This document shows, one piece after another, positions 52,906-62,460 of a stretch of 64,000 nucleotides of DNA. The stretch covers positions 2,480,001-2,544,000 of the forward strand of contig NZ_CP047211.1 in the NCBI RefSeq assembly GCF_030408795.1, read 5' to 3'. Source of the stretch: Corynebacterium hansenii (lineage in GTDB: Bacteria > Actinomycetota > Actinomycetes > Mycobacteriales > Mycobacteriaceae). Under the pieces are notes generated by a model. The model saw nothing but the letters and a program-made list of their open reading frames with translations, searched no databases and was not told where the DNA came from. The position numbers were made by a program, and so were the translations under genes. Position 1 is the stretch's first letter. Each line of letters opens with the position of its first letter.

Positions 52906-53802
52906 ATGATGGCGGTCCCGTTCGACCCGCACCCTCAGTTCCAGCAGTACGCGCACCCCGAGCGCCTGGTGTCCAGCAATTGGCTGGCCGCCCGCCTGGG
53001 TTCGCCCGGTCTGCGCGTCGTCGAATCCGACGAGGACATGCTGCTGTACGACATCGGGCACATCCCGGGCGCGGTCCGCATCGACTGGCATTCCGACCTC
53101 AACGACGCGACGATGCGCGATTACGTCGACGCCGAGGCTTTCGCGGAACTCATGCGCTCGAAGGGCATTTCGCGCGACGACACCGTGGTCGTCTACGGCG
53201 ACAAGTCCAACTGGTGGGCCGCGTACACGCTGTGGGTGTTCGAGCTGTTCGGCCACCCGGACGTGCGCCTGCTCAACGGCGGCCGCGACGCGTGGATGAC
53301 CGAGGAGCGCGACACCAGCTTCGAGGTGCCGGAGTACCCGCGCACCGATTACCCGGTGGTCGAGCGCGACGACGCCACGCTGCGCGCCTATGCCGCCGAT
53401 GCGCGGGAGATGATGGGCCGGGGCAACCTCATCGACGTGCGCACGCCCGAGGAGTACTCCGGCAACCGCACGCACATGGTCGATTACCCGCAGGAGGGAG
53501 TGCTGCGCGGCGGCCACATCCCCACCGCGGTCAACGTGCCGTGGAACCAGTCGGTGCACCCGAATTCGCGGTTCCGCTCGCGCGAGGAGCTGGAGGCCAT
53601 CTATTCCGGCGTCGGCGCGGACGACGAGACGATCGTGTACTGCCGCATCGGCGAGCGTTCCGCCCACACGTGGTTCGTGCTCCATCATCTGCTGGGCCAC
53701 GGGAACGTGCGCAACTACGACGGTTCGTGGGTCGAGTGGGGCAACATGATCCGCATGCCCATCGCCCGCGGCATGGAGCCGGGCGAGGCGCCGGAAGCGT
53801 AG
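52906..53802 (+). CDS. sseA: Thiosulfate/3-mercaptopyruvate sulfurtransferase (rhodanese)
   Basis: A 298-residue tandem rhodanese. The N-terminal inactive half has [18 protein letters not shown] and [15 protein letters not shown]; the C-terminal half has [15 protein letters not shown] and the catalytic loop [13 protein letters not shown] with Cys (about residue 246). The RIGERS loop fits SseA. The gene is conserved next to accBC in corynebacteria and mycobacteria. ATG at 52906 or 52909 after GAAGGAG. Confidence 0.94.
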   Translation: MMAVPFDPHPQFQQYAHPERLVSSNWLAARLGSPGLRVVESDEDMLLYDIGHIPGAVRIDWHSDLNDATMRDYVDAEAFAELMRSKGISRDDTVVVYGDKSNWWAAYTLWVFELFGHPDVRLLNGGRDAWMTEERDTSFEVPEYPRTDYPVVERDDATLRAYAADAREMMGRGNLIDVRTPEEYSGNRTHMVDYPQEGVLRGGHIPTAVNVPWNQSVHPNSRFRSREELEAIYSGVGADDETIVYCRIGERSAHTWFVLHHLLGHGNVRNYDGSWVEWGNMIRMPIARGMEPGEAPEA

Positions 53803-54269
53803 GCGCCGCGGGCGTGGGCCACGGGGCGGACGCGCGGGTCGTCTCGTTTGCTTGACGACGCCATCGGGGCGGGTTCGCCGCTTCCGTTCCCGAACCTCAT
53901 TCACCCCCGCCGCGATCCCCCCGAAACCGGGCGCATCCCAGACTCGGCACCCCGGGGAAGGGCGTCGCTCCGGGGGTTCCCGCGGCTTCGGGCCGTGCGA
54001 TGAAATGCGATGTTTGCCCGGGGGAAGCATCGGGGCGAAATCGGGGCGCGGGTCGAACGTCGTTCAAGTTCACGGGGCGTCCCCATCGTGGGGTGGGCCG
54101 ACAAAGGCCGCCGCCGCCACCTGTGACAGAATGGGCGTATTGGGTTGGACGGTGTTAGCCCGTACATGCGCATGAAGCATGTGACGCGCGCAACCGTCGA
54201 ACCCCGATGACTGTCGCACCAACGCCGGTCGGACGAGCCGTCCGGCGCCCACGAAAACAGGAGGGTTTC
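53803..54269 (+). promoter_or_regulatory. 467-bp region upstream of accBC
   Basis: No gene. It holds the dispersed word at 53850, a stretch rich in GCATG (54170-54190, CATGCGCATGAAGCATG) near the probable accBC promoter, and a ribosome site AGGAGGG at 54259-54265. The promoter itself is not obvious. Confidence 0.4.
53850..53860 (+). repeat. Dispersed word GCTTGACGACG, copy 11
   Basis: Intergenic, 48 nt past the sseA stop. Confidence 0.6.
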
Positions 54270-56048
54270 GTGTCCGAGCAGACCACCGAGAAGATCACGA
54301 AGGTTCTCGTCGCCAACCGCGGCGAGATCGCCGTTCGCGTCATCCGCGCAGCCAAGGACGCCGGCATCCCGTCGGTCGCCGTTTACGCGGAGCCGGACGC
54401 CAACGCGCCCTTCGTGACGATGGCCGACGAGGCGTTCGCGCTGGGCGGCCAGACGTCCGCGGAGTCTTACCTCGTCTTCGACAAGATCCTCGACGCCGCC
54501 AAGAAGTCCGGCGCCAACGCCATCCACCCGGGCTACGGCTTCCTGTCCGAGAACGGCGACTTCGCCGAGGCCGTCGAGAACGCCGGCCTGATCTGGATCG
54601 GCCCCTCGCCGGAGTCCATCCGCTCCCTCGGCGACAAGGTCACCGCGCGCCACATCGCGCTGAAGGCCGACGCGCCGATGGCCCCGGGCACCAAGGAGCC
54701 GGTCAAGGACGCCGACGAGGTCGTCGCCTTCGCCGAGGAGTACGGTCTGCCGATCGCCATCAAGGCCGCCTTCGGCGGCGGCGGCCGCGGCATGAAGGTC
54801 GCCTACGAGATGTCGGAGGTCAAGGACCTCTTCGAGTCCGCCACCCGCGAGGCCGTCGCCGCCTTCGGCCGCGGCGAGTGCTTCGTGGAGCGCTACCTGG
54901 ACAAGGCCCGCCACGTGGAGTGCCAGGTCCTGGCCGACAAGCACGGCAACGTCATCGTCGCCTCCACCCGCGACTGCTCCCTCCAGCGCCGCTTCCAGAA
55001 GCTGGTCGAGGAGGCCCCGGCCCCGTTCCTCACCGAGGAGCAGGACCAGCGCCTTCGCGAGTCCGCCAAGGCGATCTGCAAGGAGGCCGGCTACTACGGC
55101 GCCGGCACCGTCGAGTACCTGGTCGGTTCCGACGGCCTGATCTCCTTCCTCGAGGTCAACACCCGCCTCCAGGTCGAGCACCCGGTCACCGAGGAGGTCA
55201 CCGGCCTGGACCTGGTCCGCGAGCAGTTCAACATCGCCGAGGGCCGCGAGCTCACCCTCAAGGAGGACCCGGAGCTCCACGGCCACGCCTTCGAGTTCCG
55301 CATCAACGGTGAGGACGCCGGCACCAACTTCATGCCGGCCCCGGGCACCATCACCAAGTACGAGGAGCCGTCGGGCCCGGGCGTCCGCATGGACACCGGC
55401 ATCCGCGAGGGCGACGTCATCGGCGGCCAGTTCGACTCGATGCTGGCCAAGCTGATCGTGTGGGGCAAGGACCGCGACGAGGCCCTCCGCCGCTCCGCGC
55501 GCGCCCTGGCCGAGTACAACGTCGAGGGCCTGGCGACGGTCATCCCGTTCCACCGCCACATCGTCGAGAACCCGGCGTTCGTCGGCGACGGCGAGAAGTT
55601 CGACGTCTACACCAAGTGGATCGAGGAGGAGTGGGACAACCCCATCGAGCCGTACGCCGGCGACTCCGAGGTCGACGAGGACGAGGCCGTGCCGTCGCAG
55701 AAGGTCACCGTCGAGATCGACGGCCGCCGCGTCGAGGTCGCTCTGCCGGGCGATCTGGCCCTGGGCGGCGGCGCCGGCGGCGCCCGCAAGAAGGCCAAGA
55801 AGCGCCGCTCCGGCGGTTCGAAGAAGGCCGCCTCCGGTGACGCCGTGGTGGCGCCGATGCAGGGCACCGTCATCAAGGTCGAGGTCGAGGAAGGCCAGGA
55901 GGTCAACGAGGGCGACACCGTGGTCGTGCTCGAGGCCATGAAGATGGAGAACCCGGTCAAGGCCCACAAGTCGGGCACCGTCACCGGCCTGGCGGCCGAG
56001 GCGGGCGCGGGCGTCGGCAAGGGCGACGTCCTGATGGAGCTGAAGTAG
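54270..56048 (+). CDS. accBC: Acyl-CoA carboxylase alpha subunit (biotin carboxylase + BCCP)
   Basis: A 592-residue fused protein. Biotin carboxylase fills 1-450: [36 protein letters not shown], the ATP loop [18 protein letters not shown] and [21 protein letters not shown] linker rich in Lys/Gly/Ser ([17 protein letters not shown]) leads to the carrier domain with biotin lysine in [16 protein letters not shown]. It serves DtsR1 and DtsR2, encoded 4 kb upstream in the same direction. GTG 54270 has AGGAGGG at ideal spacing. Confidence 0.96.
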   Translation: MSEQTTEKITKVLVANRGEIAVRVIRAAKDAGIPSVAVYAEPDANAPFVTMADEAFALGGQTSAESYLVFDKILDAAKKSGANAIHPGYGFLSENGDFAEAVENAGLIWIGPSPESIRSLGDKVTARHIALKADAPMAPGTKEPVKDADEVVAFAEEYGLPIAIKAAFGGGGRGMKVAYEMSEVKDLFESATREAVAAFGRGECFVERYLDKARHVECQVLADKHGNVIVASTRDCSLQRRFQKLVEEAPAPFLTEEQDQRLRESAKAICKEAGYYGAGTVEYLVGSDGLISFLEVNTRLQVEHPVTEEVTGLDLVREQFNIAEGRELTLKEDPELHGHAFEFRINGEDAGTNFMPAPGTITKYEEPSGPGVRMDTGIREGDVIGGQFDSMLAKLIVWGKDRDEALRRSARALAEYNVEGLATVIPFHRHIVENPAFVGDGEKFDVYTKWIEEEWDNPIEPYAGDSEVDEDEAVPSQKVTVEIDGRRVEVALPGDLALGGGAGGARKKAKKRRSGGSKKAASGDAVVAPMQGTVIKVEVEEGQEVNEGDTVVVLEAMKMENPVKAHKSGTVTGLAAEAGAGVGKGDVLMELK

Positions 56049-56087
56049 GTTCCACTCCTCCGGCCCCGCGGCCGGAAACGAACCACG

Positions 56088-56131
56088 GCGGTCCCCGCCG
56101 CACCATCCGGTGCGGCGGGGACCGCTTTTTT
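56088..56131 (+). terminator. Rho-independent terminator of accBC
   Basis: A 17-bp perfect GC-rich stem (from GCGGTCCCCGCCGCACC) with loop ATCC, followed by six T. Confidence 0.95.
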
Positions 56132-56280
56132 CGGCGCCGCGCCCGCCGGGCCGTTGCCGCGGCAGCCGATTCCGTCAACCGATTCCACTACCCTGGAGGG
56201 CAGTGACATCGCCTCTTTCGGGCGGTTCGATTCGCGGTGCGCCCTCCCTGAACGCACCGCCGCATGAGAGGAATGCCCCC

Positions 56281-56727
56281 ATGGAACCCATGGAACTCAA
56301 TGCCGGCCGTTTCCATCTCCGCCCGCTGCGCCAGGACGGCCGCGTCGACGACGCGCCGGCGCTCACCATCGCGCATGGCCGCGGCGTCTACCCCGAGTAC
56401 TTCGAGGACGCCCGCGCGGACTGGGAGAACGACCGCGTCTACCGCTGGGCCGTCGCCGAGCAGACGAACATCGAGTTGCTGGCGGAAGTCGCGGTGACGC
56501 TCGTCGGCGACGACGGCGCCGAGGTGGTCATCCACGTCGCGGGCGACCCGGACCGCGTCGTCGAGGTGGATGACCCGACGCTGGAGCCGGTGACCGTCGC
56601 CGACGCGGCGGACGCCGCCAAGCACGTCGTGGGCCGCTGGATCGAGGGGTACCTGGGGCGTAAACCCATGGCGCCGCGCCCGTTCCCCGGGCACCAGGGC
56701 CAGACGCGCCCCGTCGACGAGCGGTAG
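56281..56727 (+). CDS. Hypothetical protein
   Basis: A 148-residue acidic soluble protein not recognised. It starts MEPMELNAGRFHLRPLRQDG and contains a stretch rich in Asp/Val (VTLVGDDGAEVVIHVAGDPD) resembling one GNAT-like or DUF strand, but no family motif. The tail WIEGYLGRKPMAPRPFPG looks conserved-type. AGAGG precedes the ATG. Its 3' end is the first unit of the 30/38-bp repeat. Confidence 0.6.
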   Translation: MEPMELNAGRFHLRPLRQDGRVDDAPALTIAHGRGVYPEYFEDARADWENDRVYRWAVAEQTNIELLAEVAVTLVGDDGAEVVIHVAGDPDRVVEVDDPTLEPVTVADAADAAKHVVGRWIEGYLGRKPMAPRPFPGHQGQTRPVDER

Positions 56728-56846
56728 GCACCGCCCAGCCGGGTCGACGAGCGGTAGGCGCCACCCGACCGGGTCGACGAGCGGACGAGCGGCAGACACC
56801 GCCCCGCCGGGTCGACGAGCGGACGAGCGGCAGGCGCTACTCCGCC
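56711..56846. repeat. 30/38-bp tandem repeat joining two convergent stop codons
   Basis: Four units beginning GGGTCGACGAGCGG: two of 30 bp and two of 38 bp. The first covers the stop of the hypothetical gene, the last covers the stop of pyc (56837-56839). Confidence 0.9.
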
Positions 56847-59800
56847 GGGGCCACCACGAGCAGGAGGTCGCCGCCCTCGACGCGCGTCGGGCCGGTGAGG
56901 GCCACCCGCTCGACGACGCCGTCGCAGGGCGCGGAGATCGCGCCCTCCATCTTCATCGCCTCGATGCCGCCGACCTGGTCGCCCTTGGACACCCGGGTGC
57001 CCGGTTCGGCGGTGACGGTGACGACACCCGCGAACGGCGCCGCGACGTGGCCCGGATTCGACTCATCCGCGCGCTCGCGCTGGGGAGTTGCCGTCTCCAC
57101 GGAGCGGTCCCGGACCGTGACGGGCCGCAGCTGGCCGTTGACCGTGCACATCGCGGTGCGCAGGCCTTTCCCGTCCGGGCCGGACAACGATTCCAGCCGG
57201 ACGATGAGGTCCACGCCGCCATCCAGGTGGACGACGGTTTCCTCTCCTTCCCGGAGCCCGTAGAAGAACTGCGTGGCGGTGAGCACCGACACGTCCCCGT
57301 AGGCGTCCCGGTGCTCCCGGAATTCCTTCGCCGGTCCGGGGAAAAGGATCCGGTCGAGTGTGCCGCGCAATTCGGCGCGGCCCTCTCCCCCGGCGCCGGC
57401 GCCCGCCGCCAAGATCCGCTCATCGCCCGGATCCACGTCGATCGCCGGCTCCGGCGGCACGGTGCGGCCGTCGAGGATGCGGCCGCGCAGCGGCTCCGGC
57501 CATCCCCCGGGCGGCACGCCGAGATCGCCGCGGAGGAACCCGAGGACGGAATCCGGCAGGTCGATGATGCCGGGGTCGTCCGCGAACTCCTCGGCTCCGA
57601 CGCCCGCCGCGACGAGCTGGAGGGCCAGGTCGCCGACGACCTTCGACGACGGCGTCACCTTCGGCGGGCGGCCGAGGATCCGGTTCACGCCCGCGTAGGC
57701 GTCCTCCACTTGCTCGAACCTGTCCGCGAGGCCGAGTGCGCCGGATTGGGTGCGCAAGTTGGACAGCTGCCCGCCGGGGATCTCGTGGTCGTAAACGCGG
57801 CCGGTGGGTCCGGGGATGCCGGATTCGAACGGCGCGTAGATGGCGCGCACCGCCTCCCAGTACGGCTCCATGGACTGCACGGCGGCCAGGTCGATGCCGG
57901 TGTCGCGGCCCGTGTGCGCCAGCGCCGCCACCAACGCCGCCATGGAAGGCTGGCTGGTGGTGCCCGCCAGCGGCGACGCGGCCACGTCGACGGCGTCCGC
58001 TCCGGCTTCGATGGCCGCCAGATAGGTGGCCAGCTGCCCACCGGCGGTGTCGTGGGTGTGGACGTGGACCGGCAGGTCGAACTCCGAGCGCAGCGAACGC
58101 ACGAGGGTGACGGCCGCCGACGGCCGCAGCAGACCGGCCATGTCCTTGATGGCCAGCACGTGGGCGCCCGCGTCGACCGCCTTCTCCGCGAGGCGGAGAT
58201 AGTAGTCCAACGTGTAGAGGTCCTCGGCCGGGTCGGACAGGTCCCCGGTGTACGCGAGCGCGACCTCGGCGACCGACGTGCCGGTGGCCCGCACCGCATC
58301 GATCGCGGGGCGCATCCGCTCGACGTCGTTGAGGGCGTCGAAGACGCGGAACACGTCGATGCCCGATTCGGCGGCTTCGGCGACGAAGGCGTCGACCACC
58401 GGGGCCGGGTACGGCGCGTAGCCGACGGTGTTGCGGCCGCGGATGAGCATCTGCAGGCACGTGTCCGGCATGGCCGCGCGGATGCGGTCGAGCCGCTCCC
58501 ACGGGTCCTCGTGCAGGAAGCGCAGCGCGACGTCGTAGGTGGCGCCGCCCCACACCTCGGCCGACCAGATCCCCGGCAGCAGGCGCGCCGAATGCGCGGC
58601 GGCCCGCTCCAGACCCGACGTGCGCAGACGTGTCGCGAGCAACGATTGGTGCGCATCGCGGTAGGTGGTGTCCGTGACCGCGACGGCATCGCTCCGCCTG
58701 AGCCGGCGGGCGAACCCCTCGGGCCCCAGTTCGCGGAGCAGCCGGCGCGACCCCGGCGGCGGGGGCTGCGACAAATCTACGGCGGGGAGTTTCGTGGAGG
58801 GCCGCACGGCGTCCGGGCGCGGACCGTTGGGCTGGTTGACGGTGACGTCGACGAGGTAGTTGAGCAGCTTCGACGCCCGGTCGGCCGACGGCCGGCCCGC
58901 GAGCAGGGCCGGGTGGTCGGCGATGAAGGAGGTGCTGACCCGCCCGCTGAGGAAATCGGGTTCCTCCAGCAGCGCCCGCAGGAAACCGAGGTTCGTGGCG
59001 ACGCCGCGGATGCGGAACTCGGCGAGCGCCCGGCGCGCCCGGGCCACCGCGGCGGGCAAATCTTTGCCGCGGCAGGTGAGCTTCACCAGCATCGAATCGA
59101 AGTGCGGGGACACCTCTCCGCCGAGCTGCGCCGCGGAATCCAGGCGCACGCCCGCGCCGCCGGGCGACCGGTAGACTGTGATGCGGCCGGTGTCCGGGCG
59201 GAAATCGTTGGCCGGGTCCTCCGTGGTGATGCGGCACTGCAGGGCGGCGCCGCGGATCCGGATCCCGTCCTGCGCGAGACCGAGGTCCGCGAGGGTCTCC
59301 CCCGCCGCGATGCGCAGCTGCGCGGCGACGAGGTCGACGTCGGTGATCTCCTCGGTGACGGTGTGCTCGACCTGGATGCGCGGGTTCATCTCGATGAACA
59401 CGTGGCGCCCCGAGGCATCGACGAGGAATTCGACGGTGCCGGCCCCGCGGTAGCCGATGTCGCGCGCGAACGCGACGGCGTCCGCGCAGATGCGGTCGCG
59501 CAAATCGGGGTCGAGGTCCGGGGCCGGGGCGATCTCCACGACCTTCTGGTGCCGGCGCTGCACGGAACAATCGCGCTCGTACAGGTGGATGACCTCGCCG
59601 GTGGCATCGCCGAGAATCTGCACCTCGATGTGGCGCGGCTCGATGACAGCCTCCTCCAGGTACACGGTGCCGTCGCCGAACGCCGCCAGCGCCTCGCGGG
59701 AGGCCGCGGCCGCGGCGGAGGCCAGTTCATCCGGACCGCCCACGAACCGCATGCCGCGCCCGCCGCCGCCGGCGACGGCCTTGACGAACAGCGGGAACGT

Positions 59801-60289
59801 CATCCCCCGCGCGGCGTCCGCGAGCGCATCGAGGTCGTCGGTGGGCTCGGACGACGCGAGCGTCGGCAAGCCCGCCGCCCCGGCCGCCGCGACGGCCGCC
59901 GCCTTGTCCCCCGTGAGATCGAGGACCTCCGGGTCCGGGCCGATGAACGTCAGCCCGGCCCCGGCGCACGCCCTGGCGAAATCGGCGTTCTCGCTGAGGA
60001 AACCGTAACCGGGGTACACGGCGTCGGCGCCCGCGCCGCGGGCCGCCTCCACGATGGCCCCGACGTCCAGGTAAGCGCGGACGGCATGGCCCTCCTCGCC
60101 GATCTGGTGCGATTCGTCGGCCTTCGCGCGGTGCACCGCATTGCGGTCCTCCCACGGATACACCGCCACCGTGCCGATGCCCATCTCCGCGGCCGCCCGA
60201 AACGCACGGACGGCGATTTCACCGCGATTGGCCACCAACATCTTTCGGATGGGGCGATGCGCCGGAGGCGCGCCCGTACCCTGATTCAC
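56837..60289 (-). CDS. pyc: Pyruvate carboxylase
   Basis: A 1150-residue single-chain carboxylase that makes oxaloacetate from pyruvate. Order: biotin carboxylase ([52 protein letters not shown]), the carboxyltransferase (VTDTTYRDAHQSLLATRLRT, RGRNTVGYAPYP, VHTHDTAGGQLATYLAAIEA with metal His residues), the allosteric region, and the biotin domain (GGIEAMKMEGAISAP). Full family length. GTG 60289 is chosen since AAGGAG lies 10 nt upstream; the TTG at 60298 is too close to it. Confidence 0.96.
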   Translation of the reverse strand: MNQGTGAPPAHRPIRKMLVANRGEIAVRAFRAAAEMGIGTVAVYPWEDRNAVHRAKADESHQIGEEGHAVRAYLDVGAIVEAARGAGADAVYPGYGFLSENADFARACAGAGLTFIGPDPEVLDLTGDKAAAVAAAGAAGLPTLASSEPTDDLDALADAARGMTFPLFVKAVAGGGGRGMRFVGGPDELASAAAAASREALAAFGDGTVYLEEAVIEPRHIEVQILGDATGEVIHLYERDCSVQRRHQKVVEIAPAPDLDPDLRDRICADAVAFARDIGYRGAGTVEFLVDASGRHVFIEMNPRIQVEHTVTEEITDVDLVAAQLRIAAGETLADLGLAQDGIRIRGAALQCRITTEDPANDFRPDTGRITVYRSPGGAGVRLDSAAQLGGEVSPHFDSMLVKLTCRGKDLPAAVARARRALAEFRIRGVATNLGFLRALLEEPDFLSGRVSTSFIADHPALLAGRPSADRASKLLNYLVDVTVNQPNGPRPDAVRPSTKLPAVDLSQPPPPGSRRLLRELGPEGFARRLRRSDAVAVTDTTYRDAHQSLLATRLRTSGLERAAAHSARLLPGIWSAEVWGGATYDVALRFLHEDPWERLDRIRAAMPDTCLQMLIRGRNTVGYAPYPAPVVDAFVAEAAESGIDVFRVFDALNDVERMRPAIDAVRATGTSVAEVALAYTGDLSDPAEDLYTLDYYLRLAEKAVDAGAHVLAIKDMAGLLRPSAAVTLVRSLRSEFDLPVHVHTHDTAGGQLATYLAAIEAGADAVDVAASPLAGTTSQPSMAALVAALAHTGRDTGIDLAAVQSMEPYWEAVRAIYAPFESGIPGPTGRVYDHEIPGGQLSNLRTQSGALGLADRFEQVEDAYAGVNRILGRPPKVTPSSKVVGDLALQLVAAGVGAEEFADDPGIIDLPDSVLGFLRGDLGVPPGGWPEPLRGRILDGRTVPPEPAIDVDPGDERILAAGAGAGGEGRAELRGTLDRILFPGPAKEFREHRDAYGDVSVLTATQFFYGLREGEETVVHLDGGVDLIVRLESLSGPDGKGLRTAMCTVNGQLRPVTVRDRSVETATPQRERADESNPGHVAAPFAGVVTVTAEPGTRVSKGDQVGGIEAMKMEGAISAPCDGVVERVALTGPTRVEGGDLLLVVAPAE

Positions 60290-60371
60290 TGTCCACAATC
60301 TCCTTTTCGTCTGATGGTCGCCGCGCCGGCGGCCGCGGAGGGCCGCCGGCGCGGGGCCGGGAACGTCGGCT

Positions 60372-61520
60372 CTACGCCGCCGACGGGCTTCCGATCTCGC
60401 GCTGCTCCGGGCCGTTGTAGGCGCTCAGCGGGCGGATCAGCGAGTTGTCGCGGTACTGCTCCACGATGTGCGCCGTCCACCCGGCGACGCGGGCGATGAC
60501 GAACAGCGGGGTGAAGAAGTCCACCGGGAAACCGAGCAGGTGGTAGGCCGGGCCGGCGGGGAAATCGAGGTTGGGCTTGATGCCCGTCCGCTCGTCCATG
60601 GCGTCGCGCATGTTCTCGTACATGGCCACCCACTTCGCGCCGTCGTGGCGCTCGGCCAGGGCCCGGAAGGAGGCCTCCATCGACGGCACGCGGGAATCGC
60701 CCTTCTTGTACACGCGGTGCCCGAAGCCCATGATCAGGTCCTTGTTGTCCAGTGCATCGTTGACCCACTGCGCGGCCTTGTCCGGGTCGTCGATCTCGAG
60801 CATCGTGTGCATGACGAACTCGTTGGCGCCGCCGTGGAGCGGCCCCTTCAGCGCGCCGATGGCGCCGGTGATGGCCGAGTACACGTCGGAGCGGGTCGAG
60901 GTGATCACGCGGCCGGTGAACGTCGACGCGTTGAAGGAGTGCTCGGCGTAGAGGATCAGCGACTTCTCGAAATCGCGGACGTCGTCGACGTTCGACGCCG
61001 GGGAGTCGGAGCCGTTGCCGAAGACCATCGACAGGAGGTTCTCGGCGACGGACTTCGACGGGTCGGGGGCGACGATGTCCTTGCCCTCGCGGCGGCGGAT
61101 GTCCATGGCCAGGACCATCGGCAGCTGGGCCAGCAGGCGGTGGCCGACCTCGGTGATGTGCTCGGCGTCCGGCGTGAAGTGATCTTGGTCCTTGGTGCCC
61201 ATGTAGGACACGGCGGTGCGCATGACGTCCATCGGGTGGCAGTCCCGCGGCAGCGAGTGGATGAGGGCGATCAGGCCCGGATCGAGGCTGCGGTAGGAGC
61301 GGCCCTTCTCGTTGAACTCGCGCAGCTGCTCGGCGGTGGGCAGCTCGCCGTTCCACAGGAGGTAGAAGACCTCCTCGAAACTGCAGTTGGCGACGAGATC
61401 CTGGACCGCGTAGCCGCGGTAGGTCAGGGAGTTGGTCTCGGGCATGACCTTCGAGACGGCGGTGTAGTCGGCGATGACGCCGTTGAGGCCCTTGCGGACG
61501 TCGGGGGTGTGATCAGTCAT
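60372..61520 (-). CDS. prpC2: 2-methylcitrate synthase
   Basis: A 382-residue citrate-synthase-fold enzyme that condenses propionyl-CoA with oxaloacetate. Seen: the catalytic His in ANEFVMHTMLE, GFGHRVYKKGDSRVPSMEA and FDFFTPLFVIARVAGW (his and Asp site). The length and gene order (prpD-prpB-prpC) fit PrpC rather than GltA. It overlaps prpB2 by 8 nt. Confidence 0.94.
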   Translation of the reverse strand: MTDHTPDVRKGLNGVIADYTAVSKVMPETNSLTYRGYAVQDLVANCSFEEVFYLLWNGELPTAEQLREFNEKGRSYRSLDPGLIALIHSLPRDCHPMDVMRTAVSYMGTKDQDHFTPDAEHITEVGHRLLAQLPMVLAMDIRRREGKDIVAPDPSKSVAENLLSMVFGNGSDSPASNVDDVRDFEKSLILYAEHSFNASTFTGRVITSTRSDVYSAITGAIGALKGPLHGGANEFVMHTMLEIDDPDKAAQWVNDALDNKDLIMGFGHRVYKKGDSRVPSMEASFRALAERHDGAKWVAMYENMRDAMDERTGIKPNLDFPAGPAYHLLGFPVDFFTPLFVIARVAGWTAHIVEQYRDNSLIRPLSAYNGPEQREIGSPSAA

Positions 61521-62460
61521 TGGAGGCTCCGTACGTGAAGAGGGTGGAATCGAAGGAATTGAAATCGGCGTAGCCGTTGAGCTCGTAGAGCCGGCTGCGG
61601 TGCTGCATCCGGTCGAGCCAGGTGGCCTGGGTGCCGTCGGCGGCGAGGTCCCGAAGGGCCTCCTCCACCGCGCCCATGGCGACGCGGAGAGTGGTCACCG
61701 GGTAGATGACGGCCTCGTACCCGATGCGCTCGAGGGTTCCGGCGTCGATGAGCTCGGACTTCCCGAACTCCGTCATGTTGGCCAGCAGGGGCACGTCGAC
61801 GGCTTCGCGGAACGCCTCGAACTCGGACTCGTCGGCGAGGGCCTCGGTGAAGATGAGGTCGGCGCCCGCGTCGGCGTAGGCGCGGGCACGATCGATCGCG
61901 GAGTCGAGGCCCTCCACTCCGCGGGCGTCGGTGCGGGCGCAGATGACGAAGTCCGGGTCCCTGCGCGCGGCCGCGGCCGCCCCGATGCGCCGCACCATCT
62001 CGTCGGCCGGCACGACGACCTTTCCGTCGAGATGGCCGCAGCGCTTCGGGTTGACCTGGTCCTCCAGGTGGAGGCCCGCGATGCCGGCATCCTCCATCTC
62101 GACGACCGTGCGCGCCGCGGACATGGGCTCGCCGAACCCGGTGTCGGCGTCGATGAGCACCGGCAGCCCGGTGACCCGGGCGACCTGGCGGCCGCGGTGG
62201 GCCACCTCGGTCAGCGTGGTCAGCCCGATGTCCGGCAGCGCCATGTCGGCGGCGACGACCGCCCCGGAGACGTAGACGCCCTCGAAGCCGATGTCCTCGA
62301 TGAGGCGCGCCGTCAGCGGGTTCATCGCCCCGACGAAACGCTGGATGCGCCCGGAGGCCAGCCCGTCGCGGAACGCCCGGCGGCGATCTGCCGGGCTCGC
62401 CGCGGGACTGAACGGCGAACCGGCGCCGGAGGTTGCGGCAGAAGTTGCGTCGGCGGCCAT
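61513..62460 (-). CDS. prpB2: 2-methylisocitrate lyase
   Basis: A 315-residue member of the isocitrate-lyase superfamily that cleaves 2-methylisocitrate to pyruvate and succinate. Seen: FEGVYVSGAVVAADMALPDI, LPVLIDADTGFGEPMSAART, LHLEDQVNPKRCGHLDGKVV (catalytic Cys in KRCGH) and ICARTDARGVEGL. The ATG overlaps the prpD2 stop (TGATG), and the end overlaps prpC2. About 24 Ala/Ser residues precede the fold. Confidence 0.94.
   Translation of the reverse strand: MAADATSAATSGAGSPFSPAASPADRRRAFRDGLASGRIQRFVGAMNPLTARLIEDIGFEGVYVSGAVVAADMALPDIGLTTLTEVAHRGRQVARVTGLPVLIDADTGFGEPMSAARTVVEMEDAGIAGLHLEDQVNPKRCGHLDGKVVVPADEMVRRIGAAAAARRDPDFVICARTDARGVEGLDSAIDRARAYADAGADLIFTEALADESEFEAFREAVDVPLLANMTEFGKSELIDAGTLERIGYEAVIYPVTTLRVAMGAVEEALRDLAADGTQATWLDRMQHRSRLYELNGYADFNSFDSTLFTYGASND

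Noticed and set aside
57047..60499. Plus-strand frame of 1150 codons opposite pyc
   Set aside because: Mirror of pyc codon bias; pyc has all its domains.
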